Of a DNA stretch of 64,000 nucleotides, positions 47,193 to 58,433 are shown one piece after another. The DNA is from Tribonema minus. Its lineage: Eukaryota > Sar > Xanthophyceae > Tribonematales > Tribonemataceae. Below the pieces are notes generated by a model, which was given only the letters and a program-made list of their open reading frames with translations, was not told where the DNA came from and did not search any database. Positions within the stretch are counted from its first letter, which is position 1. Each line of letters opens with the position of its first letter. Location of the stretch: contig JAFCMP010000087.1 of the NCBI GenBank assembly GCA_017506865.1, forward strand, positions 124,001 to 188,000. The letters are read 5' to 3'. The position numbers and the translations under genes were made by a program.

Positions 47193-50100
47193 GTGGCATG
47201 TGTAAGCAAAAGGCAGCGGTCATGGCAGCAGTTGTAGTCCTAAGGTTTGCATACTCTGAGGTATGTGCCAAAGTGCAAGATGGTTTCTGCACTGGGATGC
47301 TATGCCCAGGACGCTTCTGACCCAATCAATCAGAGCTGTGTATTGTATGCAAAGGCAAGATCGTGTCATGTCAAGTGCTGCAAATGCTGCATCACCAGCA
47401 TTGTTCAGGATTTTGCGTGATAATCAAGGGTCTTCCCCTCTCTCCCTCTCTGCATCTCTCAGAGTTCCAGCTATTTGCAAGCTGCCTTGAATCAATTGGC
47501 GCCCTGACCATAATGAAGAGCACACCTTCGCCAACACATGCACTAATCATAGTGTTATTGTTGCAGAAGAGTCCACCTGCACTGGTATTAGGGGTCAGAA
47601 ACGGGCATGCTGTATATACGGTGCGTATAACATATACATACCTGCAGGTACATGAGCGCGCGCTCCCACTCGCCGCTGGCACCGCATGCGCCAATGGCCG
47701 TGTTGAAGGCCACCTGCGGCGTGTCAACAGAAAAAAAAATGCACGCAAACGAGGTCAGACGACAGCGGAAGATGTTGAATGTGACAACGTAGGGCGACGC
47801 CAACCCCTAACCCTGACCGTCATACCGCATGTGTGCCTTCTGAGCAACCCCGACGCTACTGTATGTAACGAAAGCATCTTGAGATGCCACCATTCCAATG
47901 CTGCTGTACGGTGTCTTCAAGCAGATGGTGCACTGAGCAGAGCGCTCACGTCATGCGATGCGCACGCCACCAGCTGCATGTCACATGGCCATGTTGCTAC
48001 TAGTGGACGCTCAATGTCAATGTTGTGCTAGCATGGCTCCCGCTGCGGCCGTTTTGCTACCTTTGAGGCGTTTTTCAACATGCCCTGCACCAACTCAACT
48101 TGAAGCGAACACACACAACTTACAACATGCAGCTGCGACTCAACCATTGCGCCATGCCGACACCAGACCACACACGGCAAGGCCGCCAGCGCACGCAAGA
48201 CACGTAGGTATGTATGTATGCCAGCGCACCGTGTCGACCCTGATGCCCTCACGCCGCATGGTGTCAAACGCCTTGAGCGCCAGGTCGGGCCGCCCCGCAC
48301 CCGTGAGCGCCTTGACGACGCAGCTGCATGTGAAGCGGTCCGGCCGCAGCGCCGCCGCGCCCTTGAGGTTGCCCCGCAGCCGCAGCTCCTGGAAGATCTC
48401 TACCACCAGGTCCACCTGGCCTGCGACGCGCAGCGCTCCGAGCACTGCCACCAGTGTGCAATCAAAGGTAGGTATGTACGTCAGACGAATGTGTGTTCTG
48501 AGAACTGCCACAGGTACGTCGGATGTCGTTTCAGAGAGGCTAGGTTGATATATGACAGACATGCGACCTGGACGTACCCTTTTTGCAAGTTGATCACGTG
48601 CAGCCCAGAGTGACCCTCAGCTGGCTGCCTATGTGACAAAAAAAGGAGCGCTTCAGTCTAAGGAGTGCGCGAGGCGTTGAGAATGATATGATAAGACCGA
48701 CAAAACCAAATAAAGGACCACCTTCCACAATGTGGAATCAAGACGCAATGGTGTGGATACAGTGCTTTTTGCTACCACCATCGCCGTTTGCAACGGGTTT
48801 GCATACGTCGCTTCCTGTATGGTCATTGTCACAGTTACCATGTGCTCCATCTCCTGGCTGAAGCATGCTGCAACTGAGTTAAGCCTACACTGTAAAATCA
48901 GCCCACCAGCATCGCTCACAGTGATCCTGAGAAGATGCCATTGCTGCGCAACACACCAGCGGTTGGCTTGCGACACGCGGTAAAAACTAGGCCATCACTG
49001 TGCAACCTTCAAGTCCAACGGCTGGCAACCAATAAAAGCGCACAAATACCAGACAAGAATGGCCCAATTGTGCTGCACTGGCTCAGTCAGTGGCACCAGC
49101 AGGGCATCTGACCCTGGCAGTGTCAAGTGCCTTATGCAATCCCATCATCCCTTCTGTACCTCAACGTCGCCGACTGATTTTGATCAAGTACTGGCAATGA
49201 TAGTTGACGTGTTACATGTTGAAGTTCAAGCATATGTCAAAGTTGAAGTTGAAAACTGCACTGCCGCCAGCCACAGCCTCTCCGCACGCGCGCGCGCGCT
49301 CACCAGTGTTGTACGACACAAGGTCCGGCAGCAGGCCCGCCTCGGAGATGCCGCGGAAGACCTCCACCGCGCGCTGCCACTGCCCCGCCTTCGCGCATGC
49401 GTCAATGGCGGCGTTGTGGTTCACCACGCTGGGGGGGACGCCCCTCTCGCGCATCGTGTCGAGCAGCGCCACGGCAGACTCCCACTGGCCCGCCTCGCCC
49501 AGGGCGGAGATGACGCCGTTGTAGCAGAAGATGGTGGGGGGGCAGCCCTCGCCCTCCATGCGCTCCAGCACTGCCATCGCCGCGCGCCAGTCCCTGGGGC
49601 GGGAGGGGGCGAGGGGGGGGCGTGTGGCAGCGGGCGTGGTGGTTGGGACGGGGGGTGAGTGCGCGGCTGGGGGGGCTGGGTGTACAAGACTTGTTTCTGG
49701 AGGCGCTATGGTATGTGCACTGCGCAATGAAGTCTTTCCCATCCCAGATAGAAAGTGCTCTGTTGCAAACAGCAATGAGGTCCGCCATGTATGCCGCGCA
49801 TGCTGCTATAGCAGATGGGCAGCCCGCTTGATGTCTCTTATCAACTACAGAAGCACCAGGCGAGGAGCGCCTTGATGAAATACGGAGCTGGCGCATCAAG
49901 TACCAAGTGCAGTCACCAGCCCCCACACCTGCCTCGGCCGAGTAGTATGTGTGTCGTATGGTAGTAAATGTAAGTCGACGTGGGTCGCCTTGGTAGACGT
50001 GCTCGCCACACCATGGCGCACTTGCCACCGCCACCTGCCCATTCCGTGTAAACGCAAGGCAGGAGGTCGCACCCAGTACACTTCAACTACACGGTACACC

Positions 50101-52607
50101 TCCAGTGCACTACGCACATACTGACCCCTACCCACTTGAGGCCATGACAGATCAGCGCACCCCGGCCACACGCACACACACACACATAGAGCTGCATCGC
50201 GCAATCGCACCTGCCCTTGGCGCAGGCCCTGATGACGCCGCTGTAGGCGTAGTCATTGGGCGCGACGCCCGCAGCGCGCATGTCATCCAGCAGCGCCATC
50301 GCCTCGCGCCACCGGTGGCAGCGCTCGCACGCGCCGATGGCGCTGCTGTAGCTGTAGATGTCCGGCTGCAGTCCCGCGGCGCGCATCTCCTCCAGCACGC
50401 CCACCGCGCGCTCCCACTGGCCGCCGGAGCCCAGCGCGCTTATGAGGCTGCACACACATGTAGAGGATGAGCGGGGCATGCAAGTATGTGCGTCAGATAT
50501 AGGTAGGCATGCCGCAAATTGACACCAATGGCCAAAAATCACGAGTGTGTGCACTCTACTGCCGCATTGCGCGCTGACGGCATGCGCAAGAGTGTAGGGC
50601 AACAGCCAAAGCGCTCACCAGTTGTACGAGACAATGTCGGGCTCCACGCCCGCGGCGCGCATGCGCGCCACCAGCGCCGGCACGCGCTGCCACTCCCCCC
50701 CCCTCTCGCACGCCGTCATGGCCATGTTGTACGCCTTGGCCGCGCACGGCACCTGGCCGTCGCGCATTTCATCCAGCAGCTGCAGCGCCTCCTTCGCGTG
50801 GCCGCCCTTGCTGAGCGCCGCCATCGTGGCCTCAAACACGGGGTACGCAAGGGCGTTGTCGGTGGCGGCGCCGCGCGCGATGGCGTCAGCGAGCGCAACG
50901 CGCACCGCGGCGCAGAGCTGCAGTGCCTGCTGGGCAGCAGGGGTAAGGTATGTATGTGTGAGTTTTCTGAGCCGTGCTGCCATCGCGTGTGTGTTTACGT
51001 GCGCTGCGTGTGCATGCTTTGTGTGTTGTGCATGAAGCATTCTGTGACTTGAGTTTGCGCAGGGGGCCAAAGGGGCAATGCAGGTACGGAAGGCGTGGCG
51101 ACGCAGCTGCTGAGAAGCAGAGCGCATGACAACAGTGCCAATGCCGCGGCGACAGTATGCATGATCAGCTGGCTGAATAACATCATTCCTAATGCATCAT
51201 CACACATCATCAGCAGAAATCATCGCAGTGCGGCGGACACGATTTGCGTCTCCAGTGGCAGCCAACAATGCAATGCTTTGTGGCTCCTGCAATAGTTTCG
51301 GGCGTCACATGCATACAGAGCAGGTATCAACAGGGAAGACAGGCAAACGATGCTGGCTGCAATAATTGAAAATTACAATGTTTCACAACAGTGCTATACG
51401 TATTGTGCGTACAGCAGCACCTTGAATACAAGCGCATGTCATGCAGCAACAGACAACACTCATGGAGCTGTGGTTGTCAGGCTCTACAGCAACAGCAGCT
51501 GGTGGGCATGCTGTTGGCACCCTTTCAACTATATTGGGCACACGGGTTTACGGCGAAGTGGTGCTGCATCTATAAAGCCACTATCATACTAGGTGAACTG
51601 CACCATGAGCAACACCAAACAGACCACCCACAAAACCACTGCCAGCAGCCTTGGCTCAATCTAGCACTCCAACAGTGGCCACTGCCGTCTCATGCAGATA
51701 TGATTTCTGCGGGACATTTGAAAAATTTGCGGCAACTGCTTCTCTGCATGGACGGAACATGGCAGCCTCGCCAGCAGCTTTATAATCACCTGGCGCCATC
51801 GCCCTGCAGCAGTCATGTTGTACACTTCGCGTTCCAGCTCGCTGGCAGTCTCTGGTGAGTCCACCGCGATGGACAGCCAACCATTTGCCAGTATCCTGTG
51901 CCGCCCCAGGTGCGCCGTAAGCCACGCCTGGCACGCCAGCTCCTTTGCCTCTTGTTTTTTGGTAGCAACACTGCCCCTTGCTTTGCCCATCCCAGCAACT
52001 TCAATTTCAGTGAAGAACTGTGATTGGCCATTGCTGGCGTCAGCCACCGCCTCTGAATGGTCGCCTTCCTGCCGAACTGGCGCAGTGTCCACCTGTTCAA
52101 CATGCAGCAGCGGAGGCACAAGGTGGGCTACACTAGTTGAGCACGGGCGGCGCCAGGCAAGTGACCACGTAATAATTACCAGCGATACGCACGCACCTGA
52201 TGATCTGTAAACACTGGAGGAAAGCTTTGAGGCTTATTCTTCTGAAGCCATTCCATCGTTAGTTGCACAGCATTCCTGGTAAACCGAGCGGTAGGCCACA
52301 GAGGGTCGCGCGCCCCTGGCTTATCAGTGAGTTTACGAGCGACGGTCGAGCGTGGCGTCGTCGCTTTCCGTATGAGGCCGCGACCCCCTGCCCCCGGTGC
52401 GCGAGTTCCCGGTGGCGCTCTACGAGCAGGCGCTGAAGACATTGACGTAACTCCAGCATGCTTCCTAGCGGGAAGCTCCTCTGACATAGTTGGCGACGAC
52501 ACATGTTGATGTTGCACTGCGAGAGCGTGCTGAGCGCGCGCTGTTCGCGCGTGGAAGGCTGGCAATGGTTGCACGAACGCACTCAGCCCCACTGCGCCTG
52601 CCACCAT
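42874..52607 (-). CDS. Putative plastid-targeted dsRBD-PPR fusion protein
   Basis: Fourteen exons all join in phase: 52197-52607, 51790-52092, 50619-50926, 50211-50447, 49304-49593, 48230-48444, 47642-47713, 47075-47127, 46295-46408, 45513-45549, 45165-45218, 44440-44684, 43754-43950 and 42874-43199 (953 aa). N-terminus: a short hydrophobic stretch ending in GLSAFVQP, like the 'ASAF' signal-peptide cleavage motif of stramenopile plastid preproteins, then an Arg/Ser/Ala-rich transit-like region. Residues about 112-205 look like a dsRBD (helix TMEWLQKN, strand FFTEIEVAGMG, then ATKKQEAKELACQAWL). The rest is a P-type PPR array of about 35-residue units (TYNTLIS, SYNAAISAC, AGVEPDIVSYN, AGQWESAVALLDTM). 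PPR proteins bind organelle RNA; the dsRBD would add duplex binding. Organelle target and role are inference. It shares a 151-bp upstream region with inhibitor-2. Confidence 0.92.
45835..45857. repeat. Interstitial telomere-type repeat (CCCTAA)n
   Basis: Nearly four perfect hexamers in a PPR-gene intron. It matches the TTAGGG-type telomere unit. Confidence 0.85.
47161..47190. repeat. (CAG)10 trinucleotide repeat
   Basis: Ten perfect CAG units. Read on the gene strand it is (CTG)10, about 34 bp upstream of the 53-bp exon at 47075-47127, where branch-site and pyrimidine-tract signals lie. Confidence 0.95.
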
Positions 52608-52758
52608 AGCTGTGGATGAGGTGTGAGGTGCAAAACTTGCGAACTACTTCAAACCCTGCTTGCTAACTTCATACTTCTACCTACCCTACTCTTACAGGTT
52701 TTCACTCTCTGTAGTGACCTCTTCGGACACTTATTCCAAGACAGGCGAGGAGAGAGAC
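52608..52758. promoter_or_regulatory. Divergent PPR/inhibitor-2 intergenic region
   Basis: Only 151 bp separate the two start codons, so both 5' UTRs and promoters must fit here. It includes ACTACTTCAAACC and a CT-rich run. No TATA box is obvious. Confidence 0.5.
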
Positions 52759-55358
52759 ATGGCGGAGCAGCCGCAGGAGCAGCCGCAGGAGCAGCCGCAG
52801 GAGCAGCAGCAGCGGGTGCGCATCGCGCTGGAGAATCCATCTGGCACCTCTCAAGGTTCAAGGTGAACACGGAAAAATCATGAAAGCGGTTCATCAATCT
52901 CAGCCCTGCTTGCTGCTCATGCAGGAGCTGCTTCGCTCGTTATCGCTCAGCAGCCATTCCCTCACTGACTGATTGCCAGTTGACAGAGACCAGAAGCGGC
53001 TAATGCTCAAGCCCAGAAAAGATCTCGAAGGCCAACAAAATAACCCCCTCAGAGGCAGAGCCGCAGCCAGTGGTAATGAGCCGATGCAGTTAAGAAAGCG
53101 TCGAGGCGAGTGATATCAGCTATTCGTGATTGCAGCCAGCCGCAGTCAGCCGGTGCACATGTGTTTTGCGCGTCCAACGCGGTTTTTACATAAAATGTTT
53201 GCGCTCAGGTCACCAGTGTTGAGGTTGTTGCAAGACAAGGCTTACACCTCTGTGATGCACGCAGTTGAGGTTTGAACGTCAAGCGTTGTATTCGCTGCTT
53301 GATGGCTACATATTGGCCCAATTTCTGGCGTGGCGACCCTTGACCAGCACTCCAAAGTAACGTCTAGCGTGTTGCGTCGCGCCTGCCGGGCATAGGCATA
53401 TTCGTTTCTGATCTGACTTCCTTTAGCGTGTGCTTTCGGCTTGCGGATGTTCTCAAGTATTTTCAATAGTGTGGTTGCAGGTGTATGGGCAGGTAGGTGC
53501 ACACAGTGATATTGATCACTCGTATGCCTAGGGCTCACACCACGCGCCGCGCGTGACTCGCAGCGGGCGTGGCATCTCATGCTTACCCACTGCAGCAGAA
53601 TTATAGGCATGCATTCATGCACGAGCCATAAGCACAGGGCAGGGAGTGTTTAACGCAACGTGCCTCGTTGCCTACCAGCGTTTCAGTCTGCATCACATGT
53701 CGCATTTGAGGTTTGTCGGCTTCTGCTGCGGCCTGCGGTTTGTGATGTATGTGATGGCTGACACGTGTGTGGTCCGCCTTGCTGGTGCTGCGTCGCTGCA
53801 GCACTGATGATGCCATGCCCACGGACCAGCACATACGGTGGGACGAGGCGACGATTGAGGAGCACGACAAGCTGAGGGGCACACGACAGAAGATCAATGA
53901 ACCCGACACGCCCTACAACTTTGACAGCCAGAGCGACATCAGCGACTGCGAAAGCGGTGCGTGGAGCCGCGATGGGCTCATGCGTGCTTGTACACAGCAT
54001 GACCTGGTGGATATCAGCAGGCGCATGCAGCAATGTTGCGCTGAATCGCATGCTGCGCATTGCTTGTCCAGCACGGTGCTTGCTGTGAGCGGCGCGAATC
54101 AGCATAGCACGTTGGGGTTGCAGTGATTGCAGACCGCTGTCAGGCCGCTGCACACGTGTGTTGCCAGACAGAGCGCTGCGACACTGCAAAGCATGCACAT
54201 AGAGGGCGTGCATGTCATCACGCGTGGCCATGTGAACGATCTGAAGCCAGTTTTGACCCCCGGACACACGTTTCCTGTGTCCGTTTCTGCAACAGCGGAC
54301 AGCAGGGGCGGCAGCATCATCGCGGTGAGCCCTGCTGCTCCTGGCAGAACGCCCGCTGGCGGAGGGCAGGCTGCGCTGGAGGGCGTGATCAAGGCGGTCA
54401 AGGTGCGGCTGCCCACAGCAGACCAGCTGGACAAGGAGAGGACCGCCAGATGGGAGGATGACGAGCAGGGGGGCAGCGGGGGGCAGGTAGACCATACACA
54501 TGCACGCACGCGCGCGCGCACAGCAGTGGCAGCAAGTGATTGGTTGTGTATGGCGACAGCGGCAATGCGTTCGCGCAGGTGTGCCCTGCCGAGGGCATGA
54601 CGCAGTCGCCGTTGAAGTTGAAGTCTTGGTTGCAAGGCTGCGAGGGAGTGATGTTGCAGTGTCAGCGAACATCAGCAGCGACCTAGGCATTGCTCTGCAC
54701 CCACAGTCCACATGACCACCAATTCTCAGTACATGTGCAAATGCGGCAAGTGCTATTGGCGGTGAGATATGTTGAGCGTGGAGCACCCACATCAGATTTG
54801 ATGTGCCTTATGGAGCTCGCACGTCAGATTTGACGTGTCGTATGTAAAGCGGCGCAGCAGAACGGTCAACAAGGGACACTGGGCAGCGTAAAGTTGCAGC
54901 TGCGCCTTTACTTGACATTACAGGGCATGCACGCCTCAGCAAGCGTCATGCGCCAAAGACCGAGGACAATGTGGATCAATGCCTGATGTGCCCTTCAGCA
55001 TCTTGATGTTGCCGCAGCAAGTGCTGCTGCCGCGCGCCACTGCCGGTCCTGCACAGCCACAACTGCTATCTGGCTCGCAGTATGCATGTTTAGCACATTG
55101 CATCTCACCTCCGCAACTGCCGCTCGTGCGCGCCAAAACTGACAACCGCCGCAGGACCAGGACCGCTTCAAGCAGAAGCGTGCGCAGCACTACAACGAGT
55201 TCCACATGATGCGCCAGTGGCGGCAGCGCCATTCAGTGGATGAAGACGACCCGACGGAAGAGGTACACGCCAATGGCCACTGCAACGGCAACGGCGGCAG
55301 CGGCGGCGGCGGAGGCGGAGGCGGCAGCCCTCAGACGAATGTGGGCCCAAGGGCTTAG
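52759..55358 (+). CDS. Protein phosphatase 1 inhibitor 2 (IPP-2/GLC8 family)
   Basis: A small, largely unstructured regulator of type-1 protein phosphatase. Four exons join in phase: 52759-52862, 53802-53956, 54296-54486 and 55155-55358 (217 aa). The N-terminus is a short (PQEQ)n repeat. The family core is clear: IRWDEATIEEHDKLRGTRQKINEPDTPY near residues 46-73, with the K-I-x-E-P-x-T-P-Y site whose Thr is the regulatory phosphorylation site in animal inhibitor-2. The C-terminal helix KRAQHYNEFHMMRQWRQ, which blocks the phosphatase active site in known complexes, is in the last exon. A Gly-rich tail follows. It is divergent from the PPR gene. The long frame on the opposite strand is a shadow. 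Confidence 0.93.
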
Positions 55359-56826
55359 CCATGAGGTGTTGCAAGAGGGCAGGCGTGCATGCCGATGTAC
55401 ACGCTGTTGGACCTCGCCGCGGCAGTGGCAGTGGCAGTGGCAGTGTGTTGCCAGGGGCAGGCCACCGCAGGCGGCAGCAGCAGCAACCACAGCGGTGTGC
55501 GTACCAGCGGGCTGTGCATTCTATGCTGAACATCATTGTGTTGGCTACCATCGGGCAGTGCAGCGGCTTCGTCAGGCTGCTTCTGTCTGGGCCGGTGTGC
55601 GTGCCGCAGGTGATCAAAGCATACTCGTGTGCACGAATCCCTTTCTGTGCGTGTGCCCGATGTACATAGCGCAAGTGGTAGCGGCGCGCATTCTACGCGA
55701 TGCCTCCCTTGCTGTCATCTGCTCCGCACATCACCCCACCATCGGTGGCGAGGCGACAGCGGTAGTAGCATGCGCGGTTGCCCCTGATCGTCCTGAGCGG
55801 GTGGCGATGTCAGCTGGGGCTGTGACTATTCTGTAGTTGAGTATCAGATATTTGGACACTGAGGTGCAGCAGCTGTGCGGCACACTGGCACGCACAGCAA
55901 ACAACTTGAATGCACGCCTGTAATATGTGGATCCGTGCCATCATAATGTGTGTAACTTTGAAGGTGTATGTGTCTTGCGCCACCTTCATGTCGCATGTGC
56001 AAGCACAGCATCATGCTGACGTCTTCTCATTGCCGGTTGTTAGATTTGGTGCAAAACCTGTTTTGCCACTGGCTCTCACGTACGAGGCATAGAGTGCGTT
56101 GTGAACATTGTGAACCATGTTATTTCCGGCATTTGTTGCTTACTTCAGACGCCGGCTTTGGTTTTTGTCCCTTCAATGATGCTGTTTTGACTTCTTGAAG
56201 ACAAAATATGCTGCAGCTGCGCCGCTGAACAACCGATTTGATTGCATGTTTCTGGCATTGAGTTGAATGGCACACTTGCACATGTGCAGGGTAAGAGTTT
56301 TTCCATCAGTGCTTAGGTGCCAATCCAGCTCACTGAATGTTGTCAATGCACATTTATCTCATGATGCATTACGTGTCAAGTATGAGAGCTTGGTGAGCTG
56401 CCAGCAGCATCTGACACACCCTGGGACTCCTGAACTCATGCTTCTTCACTTCTGAGAGGCGACTCCATCAGGGTTACATGTATGTTTATAAAAGAGGCCA
56501 CAACCATACGTCACACATGCATGTGAAGCAGGGTTGTTGATTACGGCACATCGAGGTAGTTACTTACGCATAATCACTATAGTATGTAGTCTGTCACTCT
56601 GTAAGACGACCTTTTAAAAGCTTTTACCTACAGTAGGTACCTGCGGCTCTTCGATCTTCAACTTGAAGTTGTGTTTTTTTTAAGGGGATCCCGTTTCTGC
56701 TGAAAATGGAGTGGAGTGGGTGGTCGCCGAGGCTGAGACCCCAGCTAGTAGCGTGAATTTCCTGAATACCTGCGATCGCACTGTGCATCGTTTACTTCAT
56801 CCTGTCAGGTACTGTCGTCCGACCTC
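55359..56826. other. Intergenic, no gene seen
   Basis: Begins with probable 3' UTR of inhibitor-2, including a (GGCAGT)n tract at about 55424-55452. Later it is AT-richer, with a CTTCAACTTGAAGTTG block near 56657. Confidence 0.5.
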
Positions 56827-57153
56827 CGTGCTCGAGCTGGATCCAATCGTTCTCCGTTATGGAAAGGTGGTGGTGTAACATTTGGTCCTAAACCAAAAGA
56901 TTATTCACAAAAAATTAATAGAAAAGAGTGGCGGTTAAGTTTGCGTTTACTGTTATTAAAGAAGCAAAATACAATCCTTGTTGTTGATAGTTTTAATAAT
57001 AATTCTTTTATAGAATCATACACAAAAAATTACACACAAAAATATCAAAAGTTTCTTAAGGGTAAACATCTTTAGATAGAATGTCAAAAAGAAGTACAAT
57101 CTAAATTAGTTCGTTTTTCTCTTTCGCAGACCATCTGAAATATTTTATTTATA
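56827..57153 (+). pseudogene. rpl4: Nuclear insert of plastid DNA: rpl4 fragment
   Basis: A strikingly AT-rich block in GC-rich surroundings. From about 56827 one frame reads [23 protein letters not shown] followed by [15 protein letters not shown] and [11 protein letters not shown], the conserved core of ribosomal protein L4, with plastid-like codons. The family usually continues for another 80 or so residues. Here the frame meets TAG at 57073 and TGA at 57137, while AT-rich sequence and faint L4-like residues (NILFIAS) persist to about 57153. There is no start codon, so it is a pseudogene fragment. GGTACTG at 56809 could be a further displaced piece of the same gene. Plastid rather than mitochondrial origin is inferred because rpl4 is plastid-borne in red-lineage algae and not known from stramenopile mitochondria. 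Confidence 0.88.
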
Positions 57154-57947
57154 GCGAGCGACCCGGCGGAGCGCGCGACAGCGGAGCGCGCGGAGCGGCA
57201 GCGGAGCCCAAGTCCCCCGTCCCCCCCCGGCCTGGGCTCTACCGGCCCTCGAAAGCTAGGAGTTTGGTCACGGGCTCTGGCGAGCGGCTGCCTGAGCGCC
57301 GGCGGAGGCGGCTGGGATGACTTTGGCGTGGCTGCATTATGCACAGGATTTTCGAGCTGGTGCGCTGCTTCTCTCCGCGTCGTCCGGAGGCGGCGTTTTT
57401 CATTAATTTGAGCAAAACAGAGAAACCAGAGGGCCCTGCTTGCTGCAGCTTGCCTTGCGAGGGAGACTTTGGCGTGGCACTGGCCTTTTGGGTGTATTGC
57501 TGGAGGGTGGCGAGAGTCCGGACGCAGCTCGCTGCAGCGTGGCGGGAGAACGGAGTTTTGAGTGCTTCCGCAGTGACCTAAGGTTGGTGTTGTCACTGCT
57601 TGCCTGTCTATGGTGTATCTCGCTGTAACACATATATCACGCATAACAGTTGCTCATTAATGGCTTTCGCGTTGACGGCTTTGCTGTATCGTTCAAATGC
57701 TGAGCTCACACAGTTTGAAGAGGAGGCAGGGAGTGCTACGGTGTTGCATTGAGACCGGAGCATAAGGTGTTGCTGCCGCGATTGTTTGAAAAACAGATTG
57801 AATGTATAATTAAACTACAGACGAACGCTGATACACATGAAAGGTGGCGTAGCATGTGGTGACAGAGCTCAGCAAAGGCATATGACGCCGCGTATCTGGG
57901 CTGAAAATTGATCGTCCATTTGTATGCACACACGCAATGCTTCATGG
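57154..57947. other. GC-rich non-coding stretch beside the plastid insert
   Basis: 57154-57250 is a GCGGAGCG-rich, CpG-dense block. A minus-strand frame crosses it and the plastid insert, which argues against its being a gene. Confidence 0.5.
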
Positions 57948-58433
57948 TCAATTAATGTACAGGTTTGTAGCGACTTCTATGTAATGCTGCAGGCTTTCCA
58001 CAGCTCCCTGGCCTGTCTGCGCTCGAGTACGCACCGCCTGACCATATGCGCTAAGCGCGGCCAGCATCAATGGGCTCATGTCAATGAGCTCATTCTGCTG
58101 ATCTGCAGTGATGTGAGGTGGCTGACCGGGCTGATGATCACGTTCTAGAGTGCCCCAGTCAACGTTATGCTCAGCAAATGCGAGAGCATATGCATTCACT
58201 ACTGCATCCCATCCAGGTGGGCGTTCGAACGAAAACTCATTCTGCCTTCCAAGTGCGTCAGCAATGAGCGGTTCGAAGAGCCACGAGTAGGTCTGGCTTT
58301 GTCCTGCATGCGCGTGCCATTCGGCTGTGGTTGGGCGCAAAGTCATGAATGCGCGGCACAATGGGCAGATAGTGTGGCCATGCGGACTGCACATAGCCAC
58401 AAAAAATGGAGGAGCAGCCACCACTAATGACAT
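57948..58433 (-). CDS. Unrecognised ORF with a CPLC motif
   Basis: 161 aa from ATG at 58433. The N-terminus is hydrophobic, then a Cys/His cluster (MCSPHGHTICPLCRAF) resembles half of a RING-type or similar zinc site. The remainder (YSWLFEPLIADALGRQ, WDAVVNAYALAFAEHN, LMLAALSAYGQAV) looks protein-like and helical. The reading frame is open further upstream to 58520. It overlaps, antisense, the first exon of the zinc-ribbon gene on the plus strand, so at least one 5' end is wrong or the two overlap. Function unknown. Confidence 0.4.
   Translation of the reverse strand: MSLVVAAPPFFVAMCSPHGHTICPLCRAFMTLRPTTAEWHAHAGQSQTYSWLFEPLIADALGRQNEFSFERPPGWDAVVNAYALAFAEHNVDWGTLERDHQPGQPPHITADQQNELIDMSPLMLAALSAYGQAVRTRAQTGQGAVESLQHYIEVATNLYIN

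Noticed and set aside
53683..54792. 369-residue minus-strand frame
   Set aside because: It runs antisense across inhibitor-2 exons 2 and 3 and their intron and has no domain features.
56827..57072. Functional nuclear-transferred rpl4
   Set aside because: No start codon or presequence, plastid codon use, and stops inside the L4 domain; a fragment insert fits better.
57084..57644. 186-residue minus-strand frame
   Set aside because: It crosses the junction between the plastid insert and GC-rich nuclear DNA, so it is an accidental composite.
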